A stretch of 64,000 nucleotides of DNA from JAZDCJ01 sp036311985 (GCF_036311985.1 NZ_JAZDCJ010000038.1), one strand, 5' to 3'; shown: positions 50,184 to 64,000, numbered from the stretch's first letter. Notes: a model not told the origin generated them from the sequence alone. Program-made: numbers and translations.

Positions 50184-51398
50184 GTGACCGAACGCATCGT
50201 CCTCGCCTACTCGGGCGGCCTGGACACCTCCGTCGCGATCGGCTGGATCGCCGACGCCACCGGCGCAGAGGTCGTCGCCGTCGCCGTCGACGTGGGCCAG
50301 GGCGGGGAATCGCTCGAGACGATCCGCGAGCGGGCGCTCGGCTGCGGCGCCGTCGAGGCCCACGTCGTGGACGCGCGCGACGAGTTCGCGGACGAGTACT
50401 GCATGCCCACGCTCAAGGCCGGGGCGCTGTACCAGAACCACTACCCGCTGATCTCGGCGATCTCCCGCCCCGTCATCGCCAGGCACCTCGTGGCGGCGGC
50501 ACGGCGCTTCGGCGCGGGCACCGTCGCCCACGGCTGCACGGGCAAGGGCAACGACCAGGTCCGCTTCGAGGTCGGCATCCAGACCCTGGGCCCGGAGCTG
50601 AAGTGCATCGCGCCCGTGCGGGACCTGGCCCTGACGCGCGACAAGGCCATCGCCTACGCGGAGGCCAAGGGCCTGCCGATCGAGACCACCAAGAAGAACC
50701 CGTACTCGATCGACCAGAACGTCTGGGGCCGGGCCATCGAGACCGGATACCTCGAGGACCTCTGGAACGCGCCCACCAAGGACATCTACGCCTACACCGA
50801 CTCCCCGGAGTTCCCGCCCGCCCCCGACGAGGTGCTGATCAGCTTCCGGGAGGGCATCCCCGTCTCCCTCGACGGCGTCCCCGTCACCCCGCTCCAGGCC
50901 ATCGAGCAGCTCAACCGCCGCGCCGGCGCGCAGGGCGTCGGCCGCATCGACGTCGTCGAGGACCGGCTCGTCGGCATCAAGTCCCGCGAGATCTACGAGG
51001 CGCCCGGGGCCATGGCGCTCATGGAGGCGCACAAGCACCTCGAGAACGTCACGGTGGAGCGGGAGCAGGCCCGGTTCAAGGCCACGGTCTCGCAGCGCTG
51101 GAGCGAGCTGGTCTACGACGGCCAGTGGTTCTCCCCGCTGAAGCGCTCGCTCGACGCCTTCATCGACGACACCCAGCGCCACGTCTCCGGCGACATCCGC
51201 ATGGAGCTGCACGCCGGGCGCGCCACGGTCACGGGGCGCCGCGGCGACGCGGGGCTCTACCGCTTCGACCTGGCCACCTATGACACGGGGGACGCGTTCG
51301 ACCAGTCGAGCGCCCGCGGCTTCATCGACATCTTCGGCCTGACGTCCAAGGTCGCCACCGAGCGCGACGAGCGCCTGAACCTGGAGGTCGCCCGATGA
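50184..51398 (+). CDS. argG: Argininosuccinate synthase
   Basis: Joins citrulline and aspartate with ATP. The 404-residue protein has the PP-loop AYSGGLDTSVAI at residues 9-20 and the signature GCTGKGNDQVRFE. It starts at GTG 50184 with AAGGAG upstream. The 101-nt gap after argR carries its own promoter and ArgR boxes. It overlaps argH by ATGA. Confidence 0.97.
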   Translation: MTERIVLAYSGGLDTSVAIGWIADATGAEVVAVAVDVGQGGESLETIRERALGCGAVEAHVVDARDEFADEYCMPTLKAGALYQNHYPLISAISRPVIARHLVAAARRFGAGTVAHGCTGKGNDQVRFEVGIQTLGPELKCIAPVRDLALTRDKAIAYAEAKGLPIETTKKNPYSIDQNVWGRAIETGYLEDLWNAPTKDIYAYTDSPEFPPAPDEVLISFREGIPVSLDGVPVTPLQAIEQLNRRAGAQGVGRIDVVEDRLVGIKSREIYEAPGAMALMEAHKHLENVTVEREQARFKATVSQRWSELVYDGQWFSPLKRSLDAFIDDTQRHVSGDIRMELHAGRATVTGRRGDAGLYRFDLATYDTGDAFDQSSARGFIDIFGLTSKVATERDERLNLEVAR

Positions 51399-52819
51399 GC
51401 GCCAAGGACTCCGCAACCAACGAGGGCTCGCTCTGGGGCGGCCGCTTCGCAGGCGGTCCCGCCGACGCGCTCGCGGCCCTGAGCAAGTCGACGCACTTCG
51501 ACTGGCGGCTGGCCCGCTACGACATCGCCGGCTCCAGGGCCCACGCCCGCGTCCTGCACACGGCGGGCCTCCTCGACGAGGCGGAGCTGCGGGACATGCT
51601 CGCGGCGCTCGGGCGGCTCGAGGAGGACGTCGTCTCCGGCGCCTACACGGCCGCGCCCTCGGATGAGGACGTGCACGGATCCCTCGAGCGCGGGTTGATC
51701 GAACGCGCCGGACCGGAGCTGGGAGGCAAGTTGCGCGCGGGGCGCTCCCGCAACGACCAGATCGCGACCCTGGGCCGGATGTTCCTGCGCGAGAACGCCC
51801 GGCTCATCGCCCGCGGCGTGCTGTCCGTCGTCGACGCGCTCGTCGCCCAGGCCCAGGCCCACCCGGAGGCCGCGATGCCGGGCCGCACGCACCTGCAGCA
51901 CGCCCAGCCCGTGCTCCTCTCCCACCACCTGCTGGCCCACGCCTGGGCGCTGCTGCGCGACGTGCAGCGGCTCGCCGACTGGGACCGGCGCGCCGCCGTC
52001 TCCCCCTACGGGTCCGGCGCCCTCGCCGGCTCGTCGCTCGGGCTGGATCCGGAGGCCGTCGCCGCCGAGCTCGGATTCGACTCGGCCGTCTGGAACTCGA
52101 TCGACGGCACCGCGAGCCGGGACGTGTTCGCCGAGTTCGCATGGGTCGCGGCGATGATCGGCGTCGACCTCTCCCGGATCTCCGAGGAGGTCATCCTCTG
52201 GGCCACGAAGGAGTTCTCCTTCGTCACCCTCGATGACGCCTATTCGACGGGCTCCTCGATCATGCCGCAGAAGAAGAACCCCGATGTCGCCGAGCTCGCC
52301 CGCGGCAAGGCGGGGCGCCTCATCGGCGACCTGACCGGGCTCCTGGCCACGCTCAAGGGGCTCCCGCTCGCCTACAACCGCGACCTGCAGGAGGACAAGG
52401 AACCGGTGTTCGACGCCGTCGACACCCTCGAGCTGCTGCTGCCCGCGGTCGCGGGGATGGTCGCGACGCTGAAGTTCAACACGGATCGGATGGCGGAGCT
52501 CGCACCGCTCGGCTTCGCCCTGGCCACGGACATCGCCGAGTGGCTCGTCCGCCAGGGCGTGCCGTTCCGCGACGCGCACGAGCTCTCGGGGGCGGCCGTG
52601 AAGCTCGCGGAGTCCCGCGGCGTCGAGCTGTGGGACCTGGGCGACGAGGACTTCGCTGGCATCTCGCCCGCGCTGACCCCCGAGGTCCGCAGCGTCCTGA
52701 GCACGGCCGGTTCCCTCGCCTCGCGCAACGCCCAGGGCGGCACGGCGCCGGAAGCGGTGGCCCGCCAGCTCGGGGCCCTGCGCGTCCAGCTGGCGGCCGC
52801 CCGGGACTACGCGGGCTGA
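51395..52819 (+). CDS. argH: Argininosuccinate lyase
   Basis: Last enzyme of the pathway, splitting argininosuccinate to arginine and fumarate. The 474-residue protein carries the superfamily signature GSSIMPQKKNPD and opens with SLWGGRFAGGPADALAALS. It overlaps argG in ATGA. The 3-methyladenine glycosylase coding region begins in the same frame directly after its TGA. Confidence 0.97.
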   Translation: MSAKDSATNEGSLWGGRFAGGPADALAALSKSTHFDWRLARYDIAGSRAHARVLHTAGLLDEAELRDMLAALGRLEEDVVSGAYTAAPSDEDVHGSLERGLIERAGPELGGKLRAGRSRNDQIATLGRMFLRENARLIARGVLSVVDALVAQAQAHPEAAMPGRTHLQHAQPVLLSHHLLAHAWALLRDVQRLADWDRRAAVSPYGSGALAGSSLGLDPEAVAAELGFDSAVWNSIDGTASRDVFAEFAWVAAMIGVDLSRISEEVILWATKEFSFVTLDDAYSTGSSIMPQKKNPDVAELARGKAGRLIGDLTGLLATLKGLPLAYNRDLQEDKEPVFDAVDTLELLLPAVAGMVATLKFNTDRMAELAPLGFALATDIAEWLVRQGVPFRDAHELSGAAVKLAESRGVELWDLGDEDFAGISPALTPEVRSVLSTAGSLASRNAQGGTAPEAVARQLGALRVQLAAARDYAG

Positions 52820-52924
52820 GCCACGCTTCCCGGAACCGCCGCGCAACTGCTGGCGCGCCCCGCCGTCGTCCTGGCTCCGCTCCTGCTCGGGGCGGAGCTC
52901 CAGACGGGCCGGGGCGCCCGGGCC

Positions 52925-53560
52925 GTGCGCCTGCGGATCACGGAAGTGGAGGCCTACGAGGGCGCCGCTGATCCCGGATCCCACGGCTACCGCGGGCGCA
53001 CGGAGCGGAACCGGTCCCTCTTCGGCCCGCCGGGCACGCTGTACGTCTACCTCAGCTACGGGATGCACTTCTGCGCGAACCTGGTCTGCGGGGACGACGG
53101 CGCCGCCTCGGCCGTGCTCCTGCGCGGCGGCGAGGTGCTGGACGGGATCCGAGCCGCCCGACGGCGCCGTGGCGGTGTTGCGGAGGGCCCGGGACTCGCG
53201 AACGGGCCCGCGAAGCTCGCGCAGGCCCTGGGGCTCGACCTGGCCTGGGACGGCGCGCCCGTGGACCTCGCGCGGCCCGAACCCGCAGCCGACCCGGGGC
53301 GGGAAGCAGGGCGGCGGAGCCTGCGGCCCGGTCCTGCCGAGTCCGGACGGCGGTTGCTCCTCTCCGGCGTCGCCGACGCCCCTCCGGACCGTTTGCGCAC
53401 GGGACCGAGGGTCGGGGTCTCCGGGGCCGGGGGCACCGACGCGTACCCGTGGCGCTTCTGGCTCGACGGCGAGCCCACGGTCTCCCGCTACCGGGCGGCG
53501 AAGGCCTCCCGGGGCGCCGCCGGGACGGTCGGGGGACGGGCCACGGGGCCGATAGAGTAG
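52925..53560 (+). CDS. DNA-3-methyladenine glycosylase (MPG family), start uncertain
   Basis: Removes alkylated purines from DNA. The family core is clear: RITEVEAYEG with the catalytic Glu, DPGSHGYRGRTERNRSLFGPPG and LYVYLSYGMHFCANLV. GTG 52925 is the first ordinary start, giving 211 residues. The same frame is open back to the argH TGA (52817) and encodes QLLARPAVVLAPLLLGAEL, which is the normal conserved N-terminus of the family. That stretch contains no ATG, GTG or TTG. The true start may be a CTG near 52847-52850, or the copy may be N-terminally shortened. Confidence 0.85.
   Translation: MRLRITEVEAYEGAADPGSHGYRGRTERNRSLFGPPGTLYVYLSYGMHFCANLVCGDDGAASAVLLRGGEVLDGIRAARRRRGGVAEGPGLANGPAKLAQALGLDLAWDGAPVDLARPEPAADPGREAGRRSLRPGPAESGRRLLLSGVADAPPDRLRTGPRVGVSGAGGTDAYPWRFWLDGEPTVSRYRAAKASRGAAGTVGGRATGPIE
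53553..53558 (+). promoter_or_regulatory. -10 hexamer TAGAGT of apt (leaderless layout)
   Basis: TAGAGT overlaps the glycosylase stop codon and lies 6 nt before the GTG of apt. Confidence 0.55.
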
Positions 53561-53564
53561 TGGG

Positions 53565-54101
53565 GTGAATCCGAGCCCAGAGCCCATCGAATCGCTCCTG
53601 GACCGTCTGAGCGCCGTCGTCCCGGACCACCCCGTTCCCGGGGTCTCCTTCAAGGACCTGACCCCCGTCTTCGCAGACCCCCACGGCCTGCGCCGGGTCG
53701 TCGACGAGGTCGTCGCCCCCTTCGCCGGCTCGTACGACGTCGTGGCTGGGCTCGAGGCCCGCGGCTTCATCCTGGCCGCCGCGGCCGCCTATGCGCAGGG
53801 GACCGGCATGATCACCATCCGCAAGAAGGGCAGGCTCCCGCGGGCCGTCTACTCCGACGACTACACGCTCGAGTACGGCAGCGCGACGCTCGAGATCCAC
53901 CGCGGCGACCTGGCCCCCGGCAGCCGCGTCCTGGTCCTCGACGACGTCCTGGCCACGGGCGGAACCGTCGGCTCCGCCTGCCGGCTCGTCGAACGCGCCG
54001 GGGGAACCGTCGCGGGCGTCGGGGTCGTCCTCGAGCTGCCCGCGCTCGGCGGGCGGCGGGCCCTGGCCGGCCGCCGCATCCACGCGCTGCAGCAGGCCTG
54101 A
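53565..54101 (+). CDS. apt: Adenine phosphoribosyltransferase
   Basis: Salvages adenine to AMP with PRPP. The 178-residue protein has VPGVSFKDLTPVFADP near the N-terminus and the PRPP motif VLVLDDVLATGGT. GTG start 6 nt after TAGAGT. In many Actinobacteria apt lies next to relA, but here helD follows. Confidence 0.95.
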   Translation: MNPSPEPIESLLDRLSAVVPDHPVPGVSFKDLTPVFADPHGLRRVVDEVVAPFAGSYDVVAGLEARGFILAAAAAYAQGTGMITIRKKGRLPRAVYSDDYTLEYGSATLEIHRGDLAPGSRVLVLDDVLATGGTVGSACRLVERAGGTVAGVGVVLELPALGGRRALAGRRIHALQQA

Positions 54102-54149
54102 GAACACGGAGTAGACTTGTCTGTCCGCCGAACCGCTGGAGGAGCATCC

Positions 54150-56459
54150 ATGCCAGAGTCACCGTCCCCCGTGACGGAGCTGGAACTCGAGCGCAGCTAT
54201 GTCGCCGGGCTCTACGAGCGCCTCGACGAGCTGCGCGAGGAGAAGACGCGCCAACTGGCCCGCGTCCGCCGCGGCGGGGCGGTCGGATCACTGCAGAACG
54301 TGTCCGAACGGGACGCCTTCGCGACGATGTACGAGGACCGCCTCGCCCAGCTCAACGCCGTCGAGGACCGGCTGGTCTTCGGCCGGCTCGACCTCGAGGG
54401 CGCCAACGGGGCCTCCGGCCATGGCAACGGCGACGACGCCGGCGCCTCGGCCACGACGCGCTATATCGGCAGGATCGGCCTGACCGACCGCGAGCAGTCA
54501 CGGCTCATGATCGACTGGCGCGCGCCCGAGGCCGGCGCCTTCTACCAGGCGACGGCGTTCGAGCGCCATGGAGTGCGCCGCCGGCGCCACCTGATCCTCA
54601 AGGGACGCAACGTCGTCGCCCTCGAGGACGACGTCCTCGACCCGGAACTGCTGAGCGAGCAGGCCGAGCACCAGGGGGAGGGGGCCCTGCTGGCCGCCCT
54701 GCGCTCCAAGCGCACGGGCCGGATGGCCGACATCGTCTCCACCATCCAGGCGGAACAGGACCGCATCATCCGCTCGGAGCTGGCCGGGGTCCTCGTGGTC
54801 CAGGGCGGGCCGGGAACGGGCAAGACCGCCGTCGCGCTGCACCGCGCCGCGTTCCTGCTGTACCAGCACCGGGAGCGGCTCAAGTCCGCGGGCGTGCTCC
54901 TCGTGGGTCCGTCGTCGTCCTTCATGCGCTACATCGAGCGCGTGCTGCCCTCCCTGGGCGAGACCGGCGTCGTCATGGCGAGCCTGGGGCGGCTCATGCC
55001 CGGCATCCGGGCCGTGCCCGAGCCGGGCCGCGAGGCCGCGCGGATCAAGGGGCGGATCGGGATGGCCGACGTCGTCGCGCGCGCCGTGGCCAACCGGCAG
55101 CGGCTGCCCGACGGCGACCGCCGGGTCGTCGTCGAAGGGACGCCGCTCGTCCTCACGCCGCGGCAGGTCCGGCGGGCCCGGGACAAGGCGCGGGCCACGC
55201 ACAAGCCCCACAACGAGGCTCGCACGACGTTCGTGAAGATCCTGGTCCGAGAGCTCGCCGAGCAGCTGCGGGACAAGCTCGAGGAGTCCTCGGGGACGGG
55301 CAACTCCGTCGACCGCGCGTACCTGTCCGAGGACGTCCGCTCCTCCCGCGACGTGCGCATCGCCCTGAACCTGTGCTGGCTCCCCATGACGCCCGAGAAG
55401 CTCATCGCCGAGCTGTACGCCAAGCCGGAGCTGCTCGCCGCCGTCGCACCGGAGCTCTCGGCGACCGAGCGCGCCGCGCTGCGCCGGGACCCCGGCGCGC
55501 CGTGGACCGAGGCCGACGTGCCCCTGCTCGACGAGGCCGCCGAGCTGCTCGGTGAGCTGGACGCCTCGGCCGGGCGCGACGCCGCCCAGCGCGAGGCCGA
55601 GCACCAGCGCGACGTGGCGAACGCGACCCAGGCCCTCGAGAACGTCGACTCAGCCCTGCGCGAGATCGGCGTGGACGGCATCCTCGACGCCGAGGACCTC
55701 GCCGCGATGAACCAGGAGGGCGAGACCGTGCTGACCGCGGCGGAGCGCGCCTCCCAGGACCGCAACTGGGCCTACGGACACGTCGTGGTCGACGAGGCGC
55801 AGGAGCTCTCGCCCATGCAGTGGCGCCTGCTGATGCGCCGTTGCCCGCTCAAGTCGTTCACCGTCGTCGGCGACATCGCCCAGGCGTCCTCCGCCGCGAG
55901 CGCCACGAGCTGGGCGCAGGCCATGGCGCCGTTCGTGGGGGAGCGGTTCACGCTCGAGGAGCTGACCGTGAACTACCGGACGCCCACGCAGATCGCCGAG
56001 GCCGCGGCACGGATGGCCCAGGCGGCCGGCCTCGTCGTCTCGACGCCCAAGGCGGTGCGCGAAGGGCGCTGGGCGCCGGTCGTCGACCGGGTCCCCGCAG
56101 ACGGCCTGCGCGCCGCGCTCGCGGCGGCGCTGCCCGAGGAGGTCGGCTTCGCCGAGGGCGGGCTCACGGCCGTCATCGCGCCGGCGTCCCGCTTGCGCGG
56201 GGCCCGTGCGACCGCCGTCGAACTCTACGGCCGCCGCGTGGGCACGGGCTCCGGGGGGCTCGAACAGGACATCGTCGTCACGACGGCGCAGGAGGCGAAG
56301 GGGCTCGAGTTCGACGTCGTCCTGCTGCTGGAACCGGACGAGCTGATCGCCGAGGCCGACGGAGGGTTCGGCGACCTCTACGTCGCGATGACCCGCGCCA
56401 CGCAGCGGCTGCGGATCCTCGCCGAGGGGCGCGTCCCCGACGGCATCGTCGCGGACTGA
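54150..56459 (+). CDS. helD: HelD-like UvrD/Rep-family helicase (RNA polymerase recycling)
   Basis: 769-residue superfamily 1 ATPase. HelD proteins bind RNA polymerase and release it from DNA or stalled complexes. An N-terminal coiled coil (ELELERSYVAGLYERLDELRE) precedes the Walker A motif VQGGPGTGKTAVALHR (about 215-230). Motif II is VVVDEAQELSPMQWRLL and the C-terminal motif VTTAQEAKGLEFDVVLL. ATG 54150 has GGAGGAG 6 nt upstream. A TAGACT -10 candidate lies at 54112-54117. A longer frame from 54117 begins inside that hexamer and is rejected. Confidence 0.92.
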   Translation: MPESPSPVTELELERSYVAGLYERLDELREEKTRQLARVRRGGAVGSLQNVSERDAFATMYEDRLAQLNAVEDRLVFGRLDLEGANGASGHGNGDDAGASATTRYIGRIGLTDREQSRLMIDWRAPEAGAFYQATAFERHGVRRRRHLILKGRNVVALEDDVLDPELLSEQAEHQGEGALLAALRSKRTGRMADIVSTIQAEQDRIIRSELAGVLVVQGGPGTGKTAVALHRAAFLLYQHRERLKSAGVLLVGPSSSFMRYIERVLPSLGETGVVMASLGRLMPGIRAVPEPGREAARIKGRIGMADVVARAVANRQRLPDGDRRVVVEGTPLVLTPRQVRRARDKARATHKPHNEARTTFVKILVRELAEQLRDKLEESSGTGNSVDRAYLSEDVRSSRDVRIALNLCWLPMTPEKLIAELYAKPELLAAVAPELSATERAALRRDPGAPWTEADVPLLDEAAELLGELDASAGRDAAQREAEHQRDVANATQALENVDSALREIGVDGILDAEDLAAMNQEGETVLTAAERASQDRNWAYGHVVVDEAQELSPMQWRLLMRRCPLKSFTVVGDIAQASSAASATSWAQAMAPFVGERFTLEELTVNYRTPTQIAEAAARMAQAAGLVVSTPKAVREGRWAPVVDRVPADGLRAALAAALPEEVGFAEGGLTAVIAPASRLRGARATAVELYGRRVGTGSGGLEQDIVVTTAQEAKGLEFDVVLLLEPDELIAEADGGFGDLYVAMTRATQRLRILAEGRVPDGIVAD

Positions 56460-56480
56460 CGGCCGGGCCCTCCCTGCTGC

Positions 56481-56486
56481 TAGGTT
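56481..56486 (+). promoter_or_regulatory. -10 hexamer TAGGTT of tyrS (leaderless layout)
   Basis: TAGGTT, 7 nt, then GTG 56494. Confidence 0.5.
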
Positions 56487-56493
56487 TAAGGGC

Positions 56494-57813
56494 GTGTCAT
56501 TGAGCGAGCAGAACCCCGCCCTCGCGGGGCAGAAGAACGATCCCGCCTTCCCCAACATCTGGCAGGAGCTGAAGTGGCGTGGCCTGGTCCACGTGTCCAC
56601 GGACGAGGCCGCGCTGGAGGAACTGCTCGCGGGGGATCCCATCACCTATTACTGCGGCTTCGACCCGACGGCGCCGTCGCTGCACCTCGGGAACCTGGTC
56701 CAGTTGCTGAACATGCGCCGGCTGCAGCTGGCCGGGCACCGGCCGCTCGGGCTGGTCGGCGGATCGACCGGACTGATCGGTGACCCCCGGCAGACCGCCG
56801 AGCGCGTGCTGAACACCAAGGAGACGGTCGCCGAGTGGGTCGCCAAGCTCCAGGACCAGGTCTCGGCCTTCCTCTCCTTCGAGGGGGACAACGCGGCGCG
56901 GATGGTCAACAACCTCGACTGGACCGCGCGGCTGTCCGCCATCGACTTCCTGCGCGACATCGGGAAGTTCTTCCGCGTCGGCACGATGATCAAGAAGGAG
57001 ACGGTCGCCGCTCGCCTGAACTCGGACGAGGGCATCAGCTACACCGAGTTCAGCTACCAGGTCCTGCAGGGCTACGACTACCTGCAGCTGCACCGCGACT
57101 ACGGCTGCGTCCTGCAGACCGGCGGCTCGGACCAGTGGGGAAACCTGACCAGCGGCACGGACCTGATCCGGAAGGTCGAGGCCACGTCGGTGCACGCCTA
57201 CGGCACTCCGCTGATCACCAACTCCGACGGCTCGAAGTTCGGCAAGAGCGAGGGCAACGCCATCTGGCTCGACCCGGAGATGTGCAGTCCCTACGCGTTC
57301 TACCAGTTCTGGCTCAACACGGCCGACGCCGACGTGGTCGACCGCTTGAAGGTCTTCACCTTCCTGGACCGGGCGGAGATCGAGGCGCTCGCCGCCGAGG
57401 TCGCCGAGCGGCCGTTCGCCCGCAAGGCCCAGAAGGAGCTGGCCTACAACGTCACCTCCCTCGTCCACGGTGTCGAGGCGACGGAGAAGGTCATCGCCGC
57501 ATCCGCTGCCCTGTTCGGCCAGGGCGTGCTCTCCGAACTCGACGAGGCGACCCTGCGGGCTGCCACGTCCGAACTCCCGAGCGCCGAGGTCGCTGCCGGC
57601 GGGCTCGGCATCGTCGACCTGCTCTTGGCGTCGGGGCTCTCCGAGTCCAAGTCCGCTGCCCGCCGCACCGTCGGCGAGGGCGGGGCGTACGTCAACAACC
57701 GCAAGATCGACGACACCGAGGCCGTGATCACTGCGGACGAGCTGCTCCATGGCCGCTACCTTCTGCTGCGTCGTGGCAAGAAGAACCTGGCCATGGTCGA
57801 GGTCGCCGGCTGA
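56494..57813 (+). CDS. tyrS: Tyrosine-tRNA ligase
   Basis: Class I synthetase, 439 residues. The HIGH motif appears as HLGNL and KMSKS as KFGKS. The tyrosine pocket includes YYCGFDPTAPSLHLGN and the S4-like C-terminal domain ends in RYLLLRRGKKNLAMVEV. No T-box leader is visible; the start lies 7 nt after a -10 hexamer. A strong terminator follows, separating it from the rrn promoters. Confidence 0.96.
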   Translation: MSLSEQNPALAGQKNDPAFPNIWQELKWRGLVHVSTDEAALEELLAGDPITYYCGFDPTAPSLHLGNLVQLLNMRRLQLAGHRPLGLVGGSTGLIGDPRQTAERVLNTKETVAEWVAKLQDQVSAFLSFEGDNAARMVNNLDWTARLSAIDFLRDIGKFFRVGTMIKKETVAARLNSDEGISYTEFSYQVLQGYDYLQLHRDYGCVLQTGGSDQWGNLTSGTDLIRKVEATSVHAYGTPLITNSDGSKFGKSEGNAIWLDPEMCSPYAFYQFWLNTADADVVDRLKVFTFLDRAEIEALAAEVAERPFARKAQKELAYNVTSLVHGVEATEKVIAASAALFGQGVLSELDEATLRAATSELPSAEVAAGGLGIVDLLLASGLSESKSAARRTVGEGGAYVNNRKIDDTEAVITADELLHGRYLLLRRGKKNLAMVEVAG

Positions 57814-57834
57814 GTCGGGACGCGATCCGAGGCC

Positions 57835-57875
57835 AAGGGCCCGGTCCAGGTGTGAGCCACCTGGACCGGGCCCTT
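57835..57875 (+). terminator. Strong hairpin terminator after tyrS
   Basis: Perfect 18-bp stem AAGGGCCCGGTCCAGGTG, a 5-nt loop and its complement, then CTTCTTCG. Confidence 0.85.
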
Positions 57876-58003
57876 CTTCGTGGGGGCCTCACGTGGACCG
57901 TCGGAGCAGCGCCGGATGCGGCCCTATGGCGCCGGCCGTTACCCCCTGGATCAGCGTCGTGGTGGGGATCGCGGGCGCGACACGCCCGGGCGTCATCGTC
58001 GAT

Positions 58004-58032
58004 TTGTGGGGCCGCTCCGTCCCGTGTATTGT
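58004..58032 (+). promoter_or_regulatory. rrn promoter P1
   Basis: -35 TTGTGG (58004-58009), 17-bp spacer, -10 TATTGT (58027-58032). Gives a leader of about 420 nt before 16S. Confidence 0.65.
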
Positions 58033-58185
58033 TTTCTGAGTCGCCGGGACGAGGACAGCGGAAACGCTGAAGATCGCGAGGCGGCCAACCCCCTTCCACT
58101 CGGACAGAATCCGGACGCTTTGAAGCGCCCGGCGACGACGAGCGGGAGGATCCCGGTTCCCGGGCCAGATCGAGTAAACACCGAT

Positions 58186-58214
58186 TTGACACCGAGGAAA
58201 AGGGAGAATAAATT
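58186..58214 (+). promoter_or_regulatory. rrn promoter P2
   Basis: Perfect -35 TTGACA (58186-58191), 17-bp spacer, -10 TAAATT (58209-58214), in an unusually AT-rich stretch. This is the best sigma-70-type promoter in the window. Confidence 0.8.
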
Positions 58215-58290
58215 AGGAATATCGCTACGGAAGAAAAGCGAAAGAATACGAATTCTTTCAGGATTCAATCGCTCGGAACCGTAAGCAGCC

Positions 58291-58316
58291 TGTTGTTTGA
58301 GAACTCAATAGTGTGC
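58291..58316 (+). promoter_or_regulatory. Conserved rrn leader element (boxA/processing-like)
   Basis: TGTTGTTTGAGAACTCAATA begins here and resembles the conserved actinobacterial rrn leader element linked to antitermination and precursor processing. The rest of the leader to 16S (58317-58461) is T-rich, with a second TTGACACCG at 58325 that lacks a good -10. Confidence 0.5.
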
Positions 58317-58462
58317 CATGTTTGTTGACACCGATTTTTGTATTGGTGAATGGCTTTTCTGGTGCCACCCCCGTGGTGCTGGGAGGGTTTTTTGCCGGGA
58401 TTTTTTGACTTGGTGCAGCTGGGTCCGCATTTTCCTGTGGGTTTGGTTGTGTCTGTATTTTT

Positions 58463-63718
<5,256 letters not shown>

Positions 63719-63749
63719 CACCACAAACACCACACCACGTGTGTGGCAA

Positions 63750-63787
63750 GCATGCTGCGTCCACTATGCGGTACCGAAACAACAACC
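63750..63787 (+). other. 3' strand of the 23S rRNA processing stem
   Basis: Pairs with 60402-60438; see that entry. Lies between 23S and 5S. Confidence 0.7.
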
Positions 63788-63881
63788 AGTTTCGCTACAA
63801 TCAAATAGAACCACTGTCACGGAAACAACCACGTGACCCACAAGATTTCCCACCCCCACCACGGGGGTCGCGGAGCAAGGG

Positions 63882-63999
63882 TTACGGCGGTCATAGCGTG
63901 GGGGAAACGCCCGGTCCCATACCGAACCCGGAAGCTAAGACCCACAGCGCCGATGGTACTGCACTCGGGAGGGTGTGGGAGAGTAGGACACCGCCGGAC
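63882..63999 (+). rRNA. rrf: 5S ribosomal RNA
   Basis: TTACGGCGGTCATAGCGTGG at the 5' end pairs with CCGCCGGAC at the 3' end to form helix I. The core CCCATACCGAACCCGGAAG is typical. It appears complete, ending at the window edge. Confidence 0.93.
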
Positions 64000-64000
64000 A

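Noticed and set aside
52817..52925. argH-glycosylase fusion by read-through
   Set aside because: The glycosylase frame is the argH frame, but ArgH has its normal length and signature and ends at a plain TGA.

Overview
The window is a contiguous stretch of core chromosome from a very GC-rich actinobacterium. Gene order (ftsK-pgsA-cinA-clgR, DUF3046-recA-recX-miaB-miaA-dapF, hflX-dinG, lexA facing a LysM gene, argCJBDFRGH, tyrS-rrn), the PriA-type HisA, the C-terminally extended IF3 and L20 and the 16S sequence all point to the family Micrococcaceae (Arthrobacter and relatives). I cannot name the genus. I see no insertion sequence, phage, CRISPR array or tRNA gene.

Layout. 1-10.8 kb: DNA translocation and cell envelope (ftsK, pgsA), cinA, a ClgR-type regulator, a MarR regulator, recA/recX, tRNA modification (miaB, miaA), dapF and a methyltransferase. 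10.9-16.2 kb: a perfect inverted repeat, hflX, dinG, and the lexA/LysM divergent SOS pair. 16.3-22 kb: his genes (hisC, hisB, hisH, a tiny membrane ORF, priA), an SseB-domain protein and an MFS transporter. 22.2-25 kb: DUF1844 and the infC-rpmI-rplT operon with a structured leader. 25-37 kb: a SpoU-type rRNA methyltransferase, CDF transporter, Nudix, VOC, an SOS-controlled radical SAM protein, pyroglutamyl peptidase, an LppM-like lipoprotein, pheST, a YbaK fusion protein and PPK2. 37-44 kb: a phosphopantetheinyl transferase facing a three-gene operon (oxidoreductase, Pls-type amino-acid homopolymer synthetase, short M1 peptidase). 44.1-52.8 kb: the complete arginine pathway cluster with its ArgR repressor. 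52.9-57.8 kb: 3-methyladenine glycosylase, apt, helD, tyrS. 57.8-64 kb: an rrn operon (16S-23S-5S) with two promoters.

The most interesting system is the Pls module at 37-44 kb. It encodes a 1287-residue single-module synthetase (adenylation, thiolation, six membrane segments, three hexapeptide-like soluble domains) whose adenylation pocket reads DAESIGTVVK, close to the lysine code. A PPTase that could activate its carrier domain and an M1 peptidase that could trim or degrade the product flank it. The inferred product is a cationic lysine (or diamino acid) homopolymer.

Regulation is readable in several places. Fourteen genes have a TANNNT -10 hexamer exactly 6 (twice 7) nt before the start codon, the layout of leaderless transcription. 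SOS boxes sit in front of recA, lexA, the LysM gene and the radical SAM gene. ArgR-like boxes precede argC and argG. The infC leader carries a terminator whose 5' arm can pair with an upstream copy of its 3' arm, and infC itself starts at a rare ATC codon.
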